NCBI GenBank assembly: GCA_902826095.1
Contig: CADEDN010000001.1
Span: 248,001 to 312,000, forward strand
Origin: an uncultured Alphaproteobacteria bacterium
GTDB lineage: Bacteria; Pseudomonadota; Alphaproteobacteria; Caulobacterales; Parvularculaceae
Length of the DNA: 64,000 nt
Reading direction: 5' to 3'
Part shown: positions 6,578 to 15,546 of the stretch, in pieces
Numbering within the stretch: position 1 is the first letter of the stretch
Layout: the number at the start of each line of letters is the position of its first letter
The notes under the pieces: generated by a model
Seen by the model: the letters and a program-made list of their open reading frames with translations, nothing else
Told to the model about the DNA's origin: nothing
The model's database searches: none
Program-made: the position numbers and the translations under genes

Positions 6578-8280
6578 GGCCGCTCACGATCGTCGCCTTG
6601 GTCTGCGTCATCGTCCCCGCGCATGCCGAAGAACGCATCAGCAATTTCGACGTTGCAATCGAGGTCGAACAGGAGGGCGACATCCGCGTCGTGGAGACGA
6701 TTTCGGTCGTCTCTGAGGGCGATCAGATTCAGCGCGGCATATTCCGCGATCTGCCGCGCTTTTACCTCAAAGGCGCGCGCAAGCTTCCTTACGTCTACGA
6801 CGTCAAGAGCGTGACGCGCGACGGCGAGAAGGAGCCCTATGCGATCGAGAAGGAGGGGAACGCCTTTCGCATCCGGATCGGCGACGCAGACGTCTATCTC
6901 GCCGACGGGCCGCACCGATATGCGCTGACCTATGAGGTAAAAAACCAGATCCGCTATTTCGAGAATTATGATGAAATCTACTGGAACGCGACCGGCAATT
7001 ACTGGGCGTTCCCGATCGAACGCGCGCGCGCCGCGGTGAGACTGCCGGGCGGCGCGCCGGCTGTTCAGCATGCGGCCTATACCGGCCATGAAGGCGCAAG
7101 CGGGCGCGATTACGAATACCGCTTCGAGGGCGGCGCGCATCATTTCAATGCGACGAAGCGGATGGCGCCCGGCGAAGGGATGACCGTCGCTGTCGGATTC
7201 GCGAAGGGCGTCGTCGATCCGCCCTCCGCCGCCGATGCGCGCGGCGAATGGCAGGCCGAGAACGCCTCGGCGATCGTTCTTGGCGCGGCGTTCCTGCTGC
7301 TCGGCGGGTATTTTCTCGCCATGTATGAGCGCGTCGGGCGCGACCCGCCGAAGGGCCCGGTGTTCGCGCGCTATGATCCGCCAGCGGATCATTCGCCCGC
7401 CGCCGTCCATTACATCTATCACCGCGGCCTCTCCGGGCACGACGCGCTGATCGCGAGCCTCATCAATCTCGCGATCGGCAAGCGCGTCGAGATCGACGTC
7501 GACAAGACGAGGAAGCTGACGGTGCTGACGAAAGGGCCGGGCGGCCGGGGCGGGCAGCGCTTTTCCGAGGCGGAAGAAGCGCTCGAAGCGCGGCTGATGA
7601 CGGGCGTCGACGGCGCGTTCTCGTTCGGCAAGACCTACAACCCGACATTGACAAGCGCCTATGAGCAGTTCCGCAAATCGCTCGCAAAGAGCTACGGCGC
7701 GGAATATTTCCGCTGGAACACGGGCTATCTCATCCTCGCCGCGCTCGGCGGGATCGGCGCTGTCGTTCTCGCCGCCAATCTCGCGCTTGCCTGGACGAGC
7801 CTTCACACGCTTGTCGCCCTCGGGCTCGGCGCGATGATCCTCGCCGGCGCCTATTTCCTGCCGGCGCCGACGAAGAAGGGGCAGGAGATCCGCACCGAGA
7901 TCGAGGGCTTCCGGCTCTACCTCAAGACCGCCGAGGAAATGCACCTGAACTTGGTCGAGGTCGGCGGCGAGGCGCCGCCGCCGATGACGATCGAGCGCTA
8001 TGAACGGTTCCTCCCTTACGCGATCGCGCTCGGCGTCGAAAAACCGTGGACGGAGCATTTCGAGGCGCTGATGCCGAAAGAGGCCGCCGAGCACCGCCCG
8101 AGCTGGGCGCACAGAAATTACGGCGGCGGGCGCAGCCTTGCGGGCCTCAACAGCGCGCTCGTCTCGAACCTTTCAAGCGGCGTGTCGAACTCGATGCCGA
8201 AATCCTCGGGCTCTTCAGGCTCCGGCGGCGGCGGCTCCTCCGGCGGCGGCGGCGGCGGAGGGGGCGGCGGCGGGTGGTAG
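6574..8280 (+). CDS. DUF2207 family membrane protein
   Basis: 568 residues from ATG 6574. MRPLTIVALVCVIVPAHA is a signal peptide; then an extracytoplasmic DUF2207 beta domain (ISNFDVAIEVEQEGDIRVVE, IFRDLPRFY, NATGNYWAFPI), a membrane helix near 225-245, a cytoplasmic part, two more helices near 375-425, and a Ser/Gly-rich tail of about 30 residues. This is the YciQ-like partner of LemA. An in-frame ATG at 6445 overlaps the lemA stop but would put 43 repeat-encoded residues before the signal peptide; it may have been the ancestral coupled start. Confidence 0.85.
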   Translation: MRPLTIVALVCVIVPAHAEERISNFDVAIEVEQEGDIRVVETISVVSEGDQIQRGIFRDLPRFYLKGARKLPYVYDVKSVTRDGEKEPYAIEKEGNAFRIRIGDADVYLADGPHRYALTYEVKNQIRYFENYDEIYWNATGNYWAFPIERARAAVRLPGGAPAVQHAAYTGHEGASGRDYEYRFEGGAHHFNATKRMAPGEGMTVAVGFAKGVVDPPSAADARGEWQAENASAIVLGAAFLLLGGYFLAMYERVGRDPPKGPVFARYDPPADHSPAAVHYIYHRGLSGHDALIASLINLAIGKRVEIDVDKTRKLTVLTKGPGGRGGQRFSEAEEALEARLMTGVDGAFSFGKTYNPTLTSAYEQFRKSLAKSYGAEYFRWNTGYLILAALGGIGAVVLAANLALAWTSLHTLVALGLGAMILAGAYFLPAPTKKGQEIRTEIEGFRLYLKTAEEMHLNLVEVGGEAPPPMTIERYERFLPYAIALGVEKPWTEHFEALMPKEAAEHRPSWAHRNYGGGRSLAGLNSALVSNLSSGVSNSMPKSSGSSGSGGGGSSGGGGGGGGGGGW

Positions 8281-8294
8281 GCGCCGAAATCCAA

Positions 8295-8398
8295 GTCATC
8301 CCGGCCGGCGCGCAGCGCAGAGCCGGGATCCCTTGCCGCTGGAGCGCGGTCGCGTCACGGGGTCCCGGATCAATCGCTTCGCGATTTTCCGGGATGAC
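8295..8398. repeat. Intergenic GTCATCCCGG repeat, copy B2
   Basis: GTCATCCCGG at the left and CCGGGATGAC at the right enclose internal GGGATCCC and GGTCCCGGAT segments. It is one of two consecutive copies in the 362-nt gene-free stretch between the DUF2207 gene and prpD. Confidence 0.75.
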
Positions 8399-8414
8399 AG
8401 GGTTGGACATTCTT

Positions 8415-8520
8415 GTCTTCCCGGAAATTTGCGAAGCAAATTATCCGGGATCCCGCGAAACCGGAGCGCGGTCGCGACACGAGGTCCCGGATAAATCGCT
8501 GCGCGATTTTCCGGGATGAC
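8415..8520. repeat. Intergenic GTCATCCCGG repeat, copy B3
   Basis: Same family as B2, in tandem with it. It contains AAATTTGCGAAGCAAATTAT, an inner palindrome also present (one base changed) in copy B4 on the other side of prpD but not in the other copies of this window. It ends 21 nt before the TTGACA of the presumed prpD promoter. Confidence 0.75.
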
Positions 8521-8541
8521 AGGGAGGAACAGGTCGGCGCT

Positions 8542-8570
8542 TTGACAGGGCGGTGCGTCTGCGGTTATTT
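8542..8570 (+). promoter_or_regulatory. Candidate promoter of the prp cluster
   Basis: TTGACA (8542-8547), a 17-nt spacer and TTATTT (8565-8570) precede prpD by 72 nt. The -35 matches consensus; the -10 is weaker, as expected for a promoter needing an activator. No PrpR or ScfR-like regulator gene lies beside it. Confidence 0.4.
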
Positions 8571-8642
8571 CCCCGGCGCATTTTGCACCCGCAGCAAGGG
8601 CGCGCCGACGCGCCGCAAGTCACACGTCCAAAAGGAAAACCG

Positions 8643-10175
8643 ATGATCACCCACGCCGTCCGCGCGCACCGCTCGAAGGACCAACTGCCGCGCGAGGAGC
8701 AGCTCGCCTGGAAATTCGCCGAAGTCGCTGCTGATCCCGTGGAGGTTGACGCCGAAGCGACCGACATGATCATCAACCGCATCATCGACAACGCGTCGGT
8801 GGCGATCGCCTCGCTCAACCGGGGGCCGATCAAATCGGCGCGGGCGATGGCCTACGCCCATGCGCGCAAAGGCGGCGCGACCTTGTTCGGCGCGCCGGCC
8901 GGCGAGACGGTCTGCGCGGAATGGGCCGCCTGGGCGAATGGCACGGCGGTCCGCGAGCTCGACTTCCACGACACGTTTCTCGCCGCCGATTATTCGCACC
9001 CCGGCGACAATATTCCGCCCGTGCTCGCGGTCGCGCAGCAGATGGGCAAAGACGGGCGCGCGCTCTTGCGCGGCATCGCAACTGGCTATGAGATTCAAGT
9101 CAATCTCGTGAAGGCGATCTGCCTCCATGAGCACAAGATCGACCACATCGCGCATATCGGACCGTCAGCGTCGGCGGCGATCGGCACGCTGCTTGGTCTG
9201 CCCACGGAGGTAATTTATCAGGCGGTGCAGCAGGGCCTCCACACGACGATCACGACGCGCCAGTCGAGGAAGGGCGAGATTTCAAGCTGGAAGGCGTTCG
9301 CGCCCGCTTACGCCGGCAAACAGGCGATCGAGGCCGTCGATCGCTGCATGCGCGGCGAGGGCGCGCCGAGCCCCGCTTATGAAGGCGAAGACGCGCCGCT
9401 CGCGTGGATTTTGAACGGCCGAACGACGCGCGACCAGGGCGGCTCGCCTTACGAGCCGACCTATCACGTGCCGCTGCCGGCGAAGGGCGAGGCGAAACGC
9501 GCGATCCTCGAGACCTATACGAAGGAGCACTCGGCGGAATATCAGTCGCAGGCCCTCATCGATCTCGCCTTCCGCATGGGCAAGAAGATCAGGGATTTCG
9601 ACAAGGTGACGTCGATCGTCCTCCACACCTCGCATCACACCCATTACGTGATCGGAACGGGAAGCGGCGATCCGCAGAAGATGGACCCGAACGCGAGCCG
9701 CGAAACGCTCGACCATTCGATCATGTACATCTTCGCGGTCGCGCTGCAGGACGGCGAATGGCACCATGTCCGCTCCTATGCGCCCGAACGCGCCAGGCGC
9801 GCCGACACCGTGCGCCTCTGGCGTAAGATCTCGACCGTCGAGGACAAAGACTGGACGCGCCGCTATCACAGCCACGATCCGAAGGAGAAAGCCTTCGGCG
9901 CCAAGGTCGTCATCGCCTTTGACGACGGATCGACCCTCGTCGATGAACTCGGCATCGCCAATGCGCACCCCTTCGGCGCGCGCCCGTTCGGCCGGGCGGA
10001 GTATATCCGCAAATTCCGCACCCTGACGGATGACATTCTTGACCCGAAGGAGTCCGCGCGGTTTTTGGCGCTGGCGCAGCGTTTGCCGAATTTGTCGGCG
10101 GCGGAGGTGATGACGCTCAATCCCGTCGCGCCGAAGGGCTATCTCGCCGAGAACATGGCGAAGGGGATATTTTGA
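8643..10175 (+). CDS. prpD: 2-methylcitrate dehydratase, MmgE/PrpD family
   Basis: 510 residues, full length for PrpD. MmgE/PrpD segments include [46 protein letters not shown] and [20 protein letters not shown]. PrpD dehydrates 2-methylcitrate to 2-methyl-cis-aconitate in propionyl-CoA catabolism. ATG 8643 follows AAAGGA by 6 nt; longer readings enter the promoter. prpB and prpC lie downstream, supporting this assignment over other members of the family. Confidence 0.93.
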   Translation: MITHAVRAHRSKDQLPREEQLAWKFAEVAADPVEVDAEATDMIINRIIDNASVAIASLNRGPIKSARAMAYAHARKGGATLFGAPAGETVCAEWAAWANGTAVRELDFHDTFLAADYSHPGDNIPPVLAVAQQMGKDGRALLRGIATGYEIQVNLVKAICLHEHKIDHIAHIGPSASAAIGTLLGLPTEVIYQAVQQGLHTTITTRQSRKGEISSWKAFAPAYAGKQAIEAVDRCMRGEGAPSPAYEGEDAPLAWILNGRTTRDQGGSPYEPTYHVPLPAKGEAKRAILETYTKEHSAEYQSQALIDLAFRMGKKIRDFDKVTSIVLHTSHHTHYVIGTGSGDPQKMDPNASRETLDHSIMYIFAVALQDGEWHHVRSYAPERARRADTVRLWRKISTVEDKDWTRRYHSHDPKEKAFGAKVVIAFDDGSTLVDELGIANAHPFGARPFGRAEYIRKFRTLTDDILDPKESARFLALAQRLPNLSAAEVMTLNPVAPKGYLAENMAKGIF

Positions 10176-10188
10176 CGCCCGTGAATTT

Positions 10189-10294
10189 GTCATCCCGGAA
10201 ATTTGCGCAGCAAATTATCCGGGATCCGGCGCGGCTGGAGCGCGGCCGCGTCACGAGGTCCCGGATAAATCGCTGCGCGATTTTCCGGGATGAC
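10189..10294. repeat. Intergenic GTCATCCCGG repeat, copy B4
   Basis: Lies between prpD and the thioesterase gene. It resembles B3 closely, including GAAATTTGCGCAGCAAATTA and the GAGGTCCCGGATAAATCGCT half. Its right end carries an ATG (10290) that could extend the thioesterase by five residues. Confidence 0.75.
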
Positions 10295-10304
10295 AAGGGA
10301 CGAA

Positions 10305-10748
10305 ATGGATAGACCGCTCTCCTCCTCCGCCGAGCGCCGCATCCGCGAGAGCTTCTCGCGTCAGGGCTTCATGAAGAAGCTCGGCGCCCGGATCGTGTCG
10401 CTCGGCGCTGGAACCTGCGAACTCGCGGTCGACTTCGATGAATCGCTGACGCAGCAGCACGGCTATTTTCACGCCGGCGTCACCGCGACGATCGCCGACA
10501 ATGCCTGCGGCTACGCCGCCTATTCGCTGATGCCGGAGAATTCGACCGTGCTGACGACGGAGTTCAAGATCAATCTTCTGGCGCCGGCGACCGGCCCACG
10601 CCTCGTCGCGCGCGGAAGGGTGATCAAGCCCGGGCGCACGCTCGTCATCGCGCAAGCGGACGTGTTTTCCGTTTCGGGTGCGGGCGAAACGCTGGTCGCG
10701 ACGATGCTGGCGACGGAAATCTGTTTGAAGGACAAGGAAGACCGCTGA
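10305..10748 (+). CDS. PaaI-type hotdog-fold thioesterase
   Basis: 147 residues with the hotdog signature QQHGYFHAGVTATIADNACG (Asp at the helix start as catalytic acid) and FKINLLAPATGPRLVARGRV. PaaI-like enzymes cleave acyl-CoA thioesters. Set between prpD and prpB, it may recycle CoA from propionyl- or methylcitrate-cycle intermediates (inference). ATG 10305 follows AAGGGA; ATG 10290 in repeat B4 is the alternative. Its stop overlaps the prpB start (TGATG), so the two are probably cotranslated. Confidence 0.85.
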   Translation: MDRPLSSSAERRIRESFSRQGFMKKLGARIVSLGAGTCELAVDFDESLTQQHGYFHAGVTATIADNACGYAAYSLMPENSTVLTTEFKINLLAPATGPRLVARGRVIKPGRTLVIAQADVFSVSGAGETLVATMLATEICLKDKEDR

Positions 10749-11659
10749 TGCTCTTCACGAAAAAACACGCCGCCGAGAAGCGCGCCGATTTCCGCGCAAA
10801 GCTGAAATCCGGAAAACTCCTGCAGTTTCCCGGCGCGTTCAATCCGCTCTGCGCGCAGCTGATCGAGCGCAAGGGCTTTGACGGCGTCTATATTTCCGGC
10901 GCGGTGATGTCCGCCGATCTCTGCCTTCCCGATATCGGCGTTTCGACCCTGACCGAGTTCGCGGACCGCGGACATCAGATCGCGCGCGTCACCGATCTGC
11001 CGACGATCATCGACATCGACACCGGCTTTGGCGAACCGATGTCGGCGGCGCGGTCCGTCCGGACGATGGAAGAAATGGGCATTTCCGCCTGCCACATCGA
11101 AGACCAGATGATGCCCAAGCGCTGCGGCCATCTCGACGGCAAGGAAGTCGTTGAAACGAAAGTGATGGCGCAGCGGGTGAAGGCCGCATCGGACGCCAGG
11201 CGCGATCCGAACTTCATCCTGATCGCCCGCTCCGACGCGCGCGCGGTCGAAGGGCTCGATAAAGCGATCGAGCGCATGAAGGCCTATGAGGGCGCCGGCG
11301 CCGACATGATCTTCCCCGAAGCGATGGCGAATGAGAAGGAATTCGAAGCGGTCCGCAAGGCGATCAAGGCGCCCTTGCTCGCCAACATGACCGAGTTCGG
11401 AAAATCGCGGCTTTTGAACAAGAGGGAGTTGGAGGCGCTCGGCTTCAACCTCGTGATCTATCCGGTGACCACCTTGCGCCTTGCGATGTTCGGCGCCGAG
11501 AGGGGCCTTGATGCGATCCTCAAAGACGGCGACCAGAACGGCGTTCTTGATATCATGCAGCACCGGCGTGATCTTTACGACCTCCTGCGCTACCACGACT
11601 ACAACCAGTTCGATCAGTCGCTGTATAATTTTCAGGTGACGGATACGCCGAAGGAATAG
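10748..11659 (+). CDS. prpB: Methylisocitrate lyase
   Basis: 303 residues, standard PrpB length. GAFNPLCAQLIERKGFDGVY, DIDTGFGEP (metal-binding) and KRCGHLDGK (active-site Cys loop of the isocitrate/methylisocitrate lyase family) are all present, then IARSDARAVEGLDKAIERM. PrpB splits 2-methylisocitrate into pyruvate and succinate. Start overlaps the thioesterase stop. Confidence 0.95.
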   Translation: MLFTKKHAAEKRADFRAKLKSGKLLQFPGAFNPLCAQLIERKGFDGVYISGAVMSADLCLPDIGVSTLTEFADRGHQIARVTDLPTIIDIDTGFGEPMSAARSVRTMEEMGISACHIEDQMMPKRCGHLDGKEVVETKVMAQRVKAASDARRDPNFILIARSDARAVEGLDKAIERMKAYEGAGADMIFPEAMANEKEFEAVRKAIKAPLLANMTEFGKSRLLNKRELEALGFNLVIYPVTTLRLAMFGAERGLDAILKDGDQNGVLDIMQHRRDLYDLLRYHDYNQFDQSLYNFQVTDTPKE

Positions 11660-11671
11660 CCGGAGACGTCA

Positions 11672-13003
11672 ATGACAAAACAGCCGCATCTGCCGAAACT
11701 GCCGAAAGGCTTCCTCTGGGGCGCCTCGACCGCGGCGGCGCAGATCGAGGGCGCGGCGGCCGAAGACGGGCGAGGCGCGTCGATCTGGGACGCCTTCGCG
11801 GCGACGCAAGGCAAGATCAAGGACGGTTCGACCGGCGCCGTCGCTTGCGACCATTATCATCGGTACAAGGAAGACATTGCGCTGATGAAGCGCCTCGGCC
11901 TTGACGCCTATCGATTTTCAGTCTCGTGGTCGCGCGTTCTGCCGGACGGGGTCGGGACGGCGAACGAAAAAGCGCTCGACTTCTACGATCGGCTGATTGA
12001 CGAATTGCTCGACAAGAAAATCGAGCCGTGGCTTTGCCTCTATCATTGGGATTTGCCGCAGGCGCTACATGAGCGCGGCGGCTGGACCAATCGCGATGTG
12101 GCGCGCTGGTTTGAAGATTACGCCGCGCTGCTCGCGCGCCGTTATGGCGACCGCGTCGTGCGCTGGGCGACCTTCAACGAGCCCGGCGTTTTCACGACCG
12201 CGGGCTATGCGGTCGGCTATCATGCGCCGGGCGTCGCCGATCTTGGCGCCTATCTTGCCGCCGCGCATAATGTCAACCGCGCGCATGGCGCGTCTGTCGT
12301 CGCGCTGCGCGGCGCCGATGTGAAGGGCCAGATCGGCGTCGTCTGCAACCAGCAGCCGGCGCGGCCGGCGTCGCCGTCGGATGACGACAAGGCCGCCGCC
12401 GCGCTCTACGACCTTTTCTGGAATCGGACTTTCGCTGATCCGATGATCCTCGGCGGCTATCCGGAAGGCCTGCAGCCTTTCTTTGGCCCGTTCGTTCAGG
12501 ACGGCGATCTCGAAGCGATCAGGCAGAGGCTCGATTTTCTGGGGGTCAATCACTACTCGCCGACCTATGTGAAAAGCGATCCGGCCGCGCCGGGCGGCCT
12601 CGCGCAGGGAAAGCCGCCCGAGGGCGCTCCAGTAACGATGATGGGGTGGGAGATCGCGCCAAAGGCTTTCGCGCAGACATTGATCCAGGAGGCGGCGCGC
12701 TACAAGCTTCCAATCGTCGTCACCGAGAACGGCGTCGCCGATCGCGCCGAAGTCGGAGAGGGCGGCGAGGTCGACGATCCATTGCGCATCGACTATCTCG
12801 CGAAATATATCGGCGCGGTCGCCAGCGCGATCGAGAGCGGCGCGCGCATCGACGGTTATTTCGTCTGGTCGCTGATCGATAATTTCGAATGGGCGGAAGG
12901 GTACGAGCCGCGCTTCGGCGTCGTGCATGTGGACTTCGAGACGCAAAAGCGGACGCCGAAGCGGTCGTTTGAATGGCTGCGCACGGAGATCAAGAGGCAG
13001 TGA
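11672..13003 (+). CDS. Glycoside hydrolase family 1 beta-glucosidase
   Basis: 443 residues. GFLWGASTAAAQIEGAA at the N-terminus, TFNEPGV near residue 166 (acid/base Glu) and VTENGV near 349 (nucleophile Glu) are the GH1 hallmarks; DNFEWAEGYEPRFG near the end fits the sugar-binding region. No signal peptide, so cytoplasmic action on imported beta-glycosides is likely. It lies 12 nt after prpB and before prpC, an unusual place for a glycosidase. The stop codon is within heptad array H3. Confidence 0.92.
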   Translation: MTKQPHLPKLPKGFLWGASTAAAQIEGAAAEDGRGASIWDAFAATQGKIKDGSTGAVACDHYHRYKEDIALMKRLGLDAYRFSVSWSRVLPDGVGTANEKALDFYDRLIDELLDKKIEPWLCLYHWDLPQALHERGGWTNRDVARWFEDYAALLARRYGDRVVRWATFNEPGVFTTAGYAVGYHAPGVADLGAYLAAAHNVNRAHGASVVALRGADVKGQIGVVCNQQPARPASPSDDDKAAAALYDLFWNRTFADPMILGGYPEGLQPFFGPFVQDGDLEAIRQRLDFLGVNHYSPTYVKSDPAAPGGLAQGKPPEGAPVTMMGWEIAPKAFAQTLIQEAARYKLPIVVTENGVADRAEVGEGGEVDDPLRIDYLAKYIGAVASAIESGARIDGYFVWSLIDNFEWAEGYEPRFGVVHVDFETQKRTPKRSFEWLRTEIKRQ

Positions 13004-13122
13004 GCATTGGGCAGTAGGCAGTGGGCAATAGGTAGTGGGCAGTGGTCGACTGCGACATCGCTGTTCGTCCGAATGTTTCCATCTTACTGCCTACTGCCCA
13101 TTGCCCACTGCCCACTGCCCAT
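12996..13122. repeat. Heptad inverted-repeat pair H3
   Basis: Left arm 12996-13044 is made of heptads such as GGGCAGT, AGGCAGT, GGGCAAT, AGGTAGT, GGGCAGT; right arm 13084-13122 is the complementary CCCACTG/CCTACTG series. The GH1 stop codon (13001-13003) falls in the left arm and the prpC start is 19 nt beyond the right arm. Pairing is imperfect but extensive, with a 39-nt centre. Confidence 0.82.
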
Positions 13123-13140
13123 TTCGCAACAGGGATGAAC

Positions 13141-14277
13141 ATGACGGACTCAGAAGTGAAATACGGTCTTGCCGGCGTCGTCGCCGACGACACGGCCGTC
13201 TCCAAGGTGATGCCGGAGACGAATTCGCTCACCTATCGCGGCTATGCGGTGCAGGACCTCGCGACGAAATGCCGGTTCGAGGAGGTCGCGTATCTGATCT
13301 GGAACCGGGAGCTGCCGACGAAAGCGCAGCTCGCGGCGTTCAACGCGCTGGAAAAGAGCGAGCGCGGAATCTCGCCGGCGATGCTGACGCTGATCGGCAT
13401 GCTGAACCGACACGCGCATCCGATGGACGCGCTCCGGACGGCGGTTTCCTTCATGGGGCAGGCGGACGAAACGGCGGAGGATTCATCGCCAAAAGGCCTC
13501 TATGACAAGTCGATCCGCATGTTCGCGCAAATTCCGGAGATCGTCGCGGCGGATTTCCGCGTCAGAGCCGGCAAGGCGCCCATTCCGACCACCAAGGACC
13601 TCGGCTTCTCCGAGAATTTCTTTCATATGTGCTTCGGCAAGGTTCCGCAGCCGGAAATCGTCAAATGTTTCGACATGTCGATGACGCTCTACGCCGAGCA
13701 CTCCTTCAACGCCTCGACCTTCACGGCGCGGACGATCGCCTCGTCGCTCTCCGACATTTACTCGGCGGTCACGGGCGCGATCGGGTCCCTCAAAGGCCCG
13801 CTCCATGGCGGCGCGAATGAGGCGGTCATGCACATGCTGAAGGAAGTCGGCGGCGCGAAGAACGCGGAAAGCTGGATGATGGACGCGCTGGCGAAAAAGA
13901 AGAACATCATGGGCTTCGGCCACCGCGTCTACAAAAAGGGCGACAGCCGCGTCCCGACCATGACCGACGCCTTCAGGAAAATGGTCGACGTCATCGGCAC
14001 GCCGGAAGCGAGGGAATATTGGGAAATGTCGCGCATCCTCGACAAAATCATGGTGCGCGAGAAGAACATCTATCCGAACCTCGATTTCCCGACAGGCCCC
14101 GCTTATTATCTGATGGGCTTCGAGATACCGATCTTCACGCCGATCTTCGTCATCAGCCGCATCACCGGCTGGACCGCGCATGTGATGGAGCAGCGCGCGG
14201 CGAACAAGCTCGTGCGGCCGCTCTCCAACTATGTCGGCGTGGCGCAGCGCGACGTCGTTCCGATCGAGAAGAGGTGA
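13141..14277 (+). CDS. prpC: 2-methylcitrate synthase / citrate synthase family
   Basis: 378 residues, the short form typical of PrpC. LTYRGYAVQDLA, FNASTFTARTIASSLSDIYS, GPLHGGANEAVM (active-site His), MGFGHRVYKKGDSRVP (second His) and a C-terminal RPLSNYVG are present. It condenses propionyl-CoA with oxaloacetate. Placement after prpD and prpB supports methylcitrate synthase over housekeeping citrate synthase. ATG 13141 has AGGG 7 nt upstream; ATG 13135 is in frame and possible. Confidence 0.92.
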   Translation: MTDSEVKYGLAGVVADDTAVSKVMPETNSLTYRGYAVQDLATKCRFEEVAYLIWNRELPTKAQLAAFNALEKSERGISPAMLTLIGMLNRHAHPMDALRTAVSFMGQADETAEDSSPKGLYDKSIRMFAQIPEIVAADFRVRAGKAPIPTTKDLGFSENFFHMCFGKVPQPEIVKCFDMSMTLYAEHSFNASTFTARTIASSLSDIYSAVTGAIGSLKGPLHGGANEAVMHMLKEVGGAKNAESWMMDALAKKKNIMGFGHRVYKKGDSRVPTMTDAFRKMVDVIGTPEAREYWEMSRILDKIMVREKNIYPNLDFPTGPAYYLMGFEIPIFTPIFVISRITGWTAHVMEQRAANKLVRPLSNYVGVAQRDVVPIEKR

Positions 14278-14362
14278 CCCTCTGTATCCAATCACTTGCC
14301 CTCAGCCGTTGATTCGCTTTTTTGCCGACGGCGTGCTAGGAAGTCAGGCATAGGAAAACATC

Positions 14363-14608
14363 ATGAAGAGAAACTACTTCGTTCGCGCTTGCTGGGATGC
14401 TGACGCAAAGGTTTACTATGCCGAGAGCGATATCGACGGTCTCCATATCGAGGCCGGCACGATCGACGAGTTCGAGGCGGCGATGCTGGATTTGGCGCCG
14501 GAGCTGATTCTCTCCAACCACTATAATGCGTCCGAATTGGCGGACACGCCGCTGAAGGACCTGGTCCCTGCGATCCTCTGGCAGCGGCCGGCCGCGGCGA
14601 GCGCATAG
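14363..14608 (+). CDS. DUF1902 (HicB-like) antitoxin
   Basis: 81 residues of the DUF1902 type: NYFVRACWDADAKVYYAES, DGLHIEAGTIDEFEAAMLDL and a C-terminal hydrophobic segment, the partial RNase H-like fold of HicB antitoxins. It is followed 98 nt downstream by a frameshifted hicA, so it is an antitoxin whose toxin is apparently inactivated. Confidence 0.82.
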   Translation: MKRNYFVRACWDADAKVYYAESDIDGLHIEAGTIDEFEAAMLDLAPELILSNHYNASELADTPLKDLVPAILWQRPAAASA

Positions 14609-14706
14609 GCAGGATTGGCCAACATTGTTGAAGTTCACGCCGATGCGTTGAAAGGGCGAAGCAGCCGTTCCTAGATCAGGCGGATTGATTTCCAGGGAAC
14701 ACCAAC

Positions 14707-14903
14707 ATGGCCGACAGCTATTACCGCGAAGTCGTGGCTGCCCTGCGGCAGCAAGGATACGCGCACAAGGGAAACGCGAAGGGTTCCCACGAAAAATGGG
14801 CGCATGAGAAATCAGGAAGACTCATCATCGTCCCGAGAACCTCAAGAGCCGCCACACGGCAAATGCGATTTTGAAGTCCGCAGGCGTTGAAAGAAAGCTA
14901 TGA
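14707..14903 (+). pseudogene. hicA: hicA toxin gene with a single-base frameshift
   Basis: From ATG 14707 the frame reads a HicA N-terminus: SYYREVVAALRQQGY, then KGSHEKW with the conserved catalytic His, then RLIIVP. It then leaves frame and stops at 14874. The other frame from 14835 continues the family exactly: ENLKSRHTANAILKSAGV, ending at TGA 14901-14903. Loss of one base near 14833-14836 explains this. HicA is normally a dsRBD-fold mRNA interferase. It is broken as it stands unless the base was lost in sequencing. Confidence 0.85.
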
Positions 14904-14952
14904 TGCGGACGCTTGCGGCGCAACGCGGCGGGCGTGGAAAAGGAACACAAGG

Positions 14953-15546
14953 ATGGCGCGCATTCCTCGAGACCGCACGGAGAAGGAACGCCAGCGGGCG
15001 ATGGCGGCGGTCGAAGAGCTCATCCGCTGGATCGGGGATGATCCGAGGCGCGAAGGCCTTGTCGACACGCCGCAGCGCGTGGTCGACGCCTTTCTCGAAT
15101 ATTTCCGCGGCTATGAGGAATGCGCCGACACCTATTTGCAGCGCACCTTCGAGCAGGTCGGCGGCTATGACGAGATCGTGCTGCTGCGCGACATCCCGTT
15201 TCACTCGCATTGCGAGCACCATATGGCGCCGATCCTCGGCAAGGCGCATGTCGCCTATCTGCCGAAGGACCGCGTCGTCGGCATTTCAAAGATCGCGCGC
15301 GTCGTCCACGCCTACGCCAAGCGCCTGCAGGTTCAAGAGCGCCTGACGGCGGAAGTCGCCGACTGCATCCAGCGCGTGCTCGAGCCGATCGGCATCGCCG
15401 TCGTCATCGAGGCGACGCACGCCTGCATGACCTGCAGAGGCGTCGAGACGCCCGGCGTCATCATGACGACGAGCCGGATGATGGGCGTCTTCCGCGAGGA
15501 CCCGCGTTCGCGGCAGGAAGTCATGAAGCTGATGGGGTTTAGTTGA
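14953..15546 (+). CDS. folE: GTP cyclohydrolase I
   Basis: 197 residues. HSHCEHHMAPILGKAHVAYL holds the zinc-binding Cys/His set, followed by GISKIARVVHAYAKRLQVQERL and ATHACMTCRGVETPG with the third Zn ligand. It opens the GTP ring to give dihydroneopterin triphosphate for folate synthesis. ATG 14953 has AAGG just upstream; the 22 additional upstream codons overlap the hicA remnant and are not family-like. The stop codon abuts heptad array H4. Confidence 0.95.
   Translation: MARIPRDRTEKERQRAMAAVEELIRWIGDDPRREGLVDTPQRVVDAFLEYFRGYEECADTYLQRTFEQVGGYDEIVLLRDIPFHSHCEHHMAPILGKAHVAYLPKDRVVGISKIARVVHAYAKRLQVQERLTAEVADCIQRVLEPIGIAVVIEATHACMTCRGVETPGVIMTTSRMMGVFREDPRSRQEVMKLMGFS

Noticed and set aside
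6523-8112. 529-codon minus frame
   Set aside because: Shadow of the DUF2207 gene in the codon-phase that rarely makes stops at high GC.
14707-14903. hicA frameshift as programmed recoding
   Set aside because: No slippery heptamer or stimulatory structure is seen at 14830-14840; simple base loss explains it.
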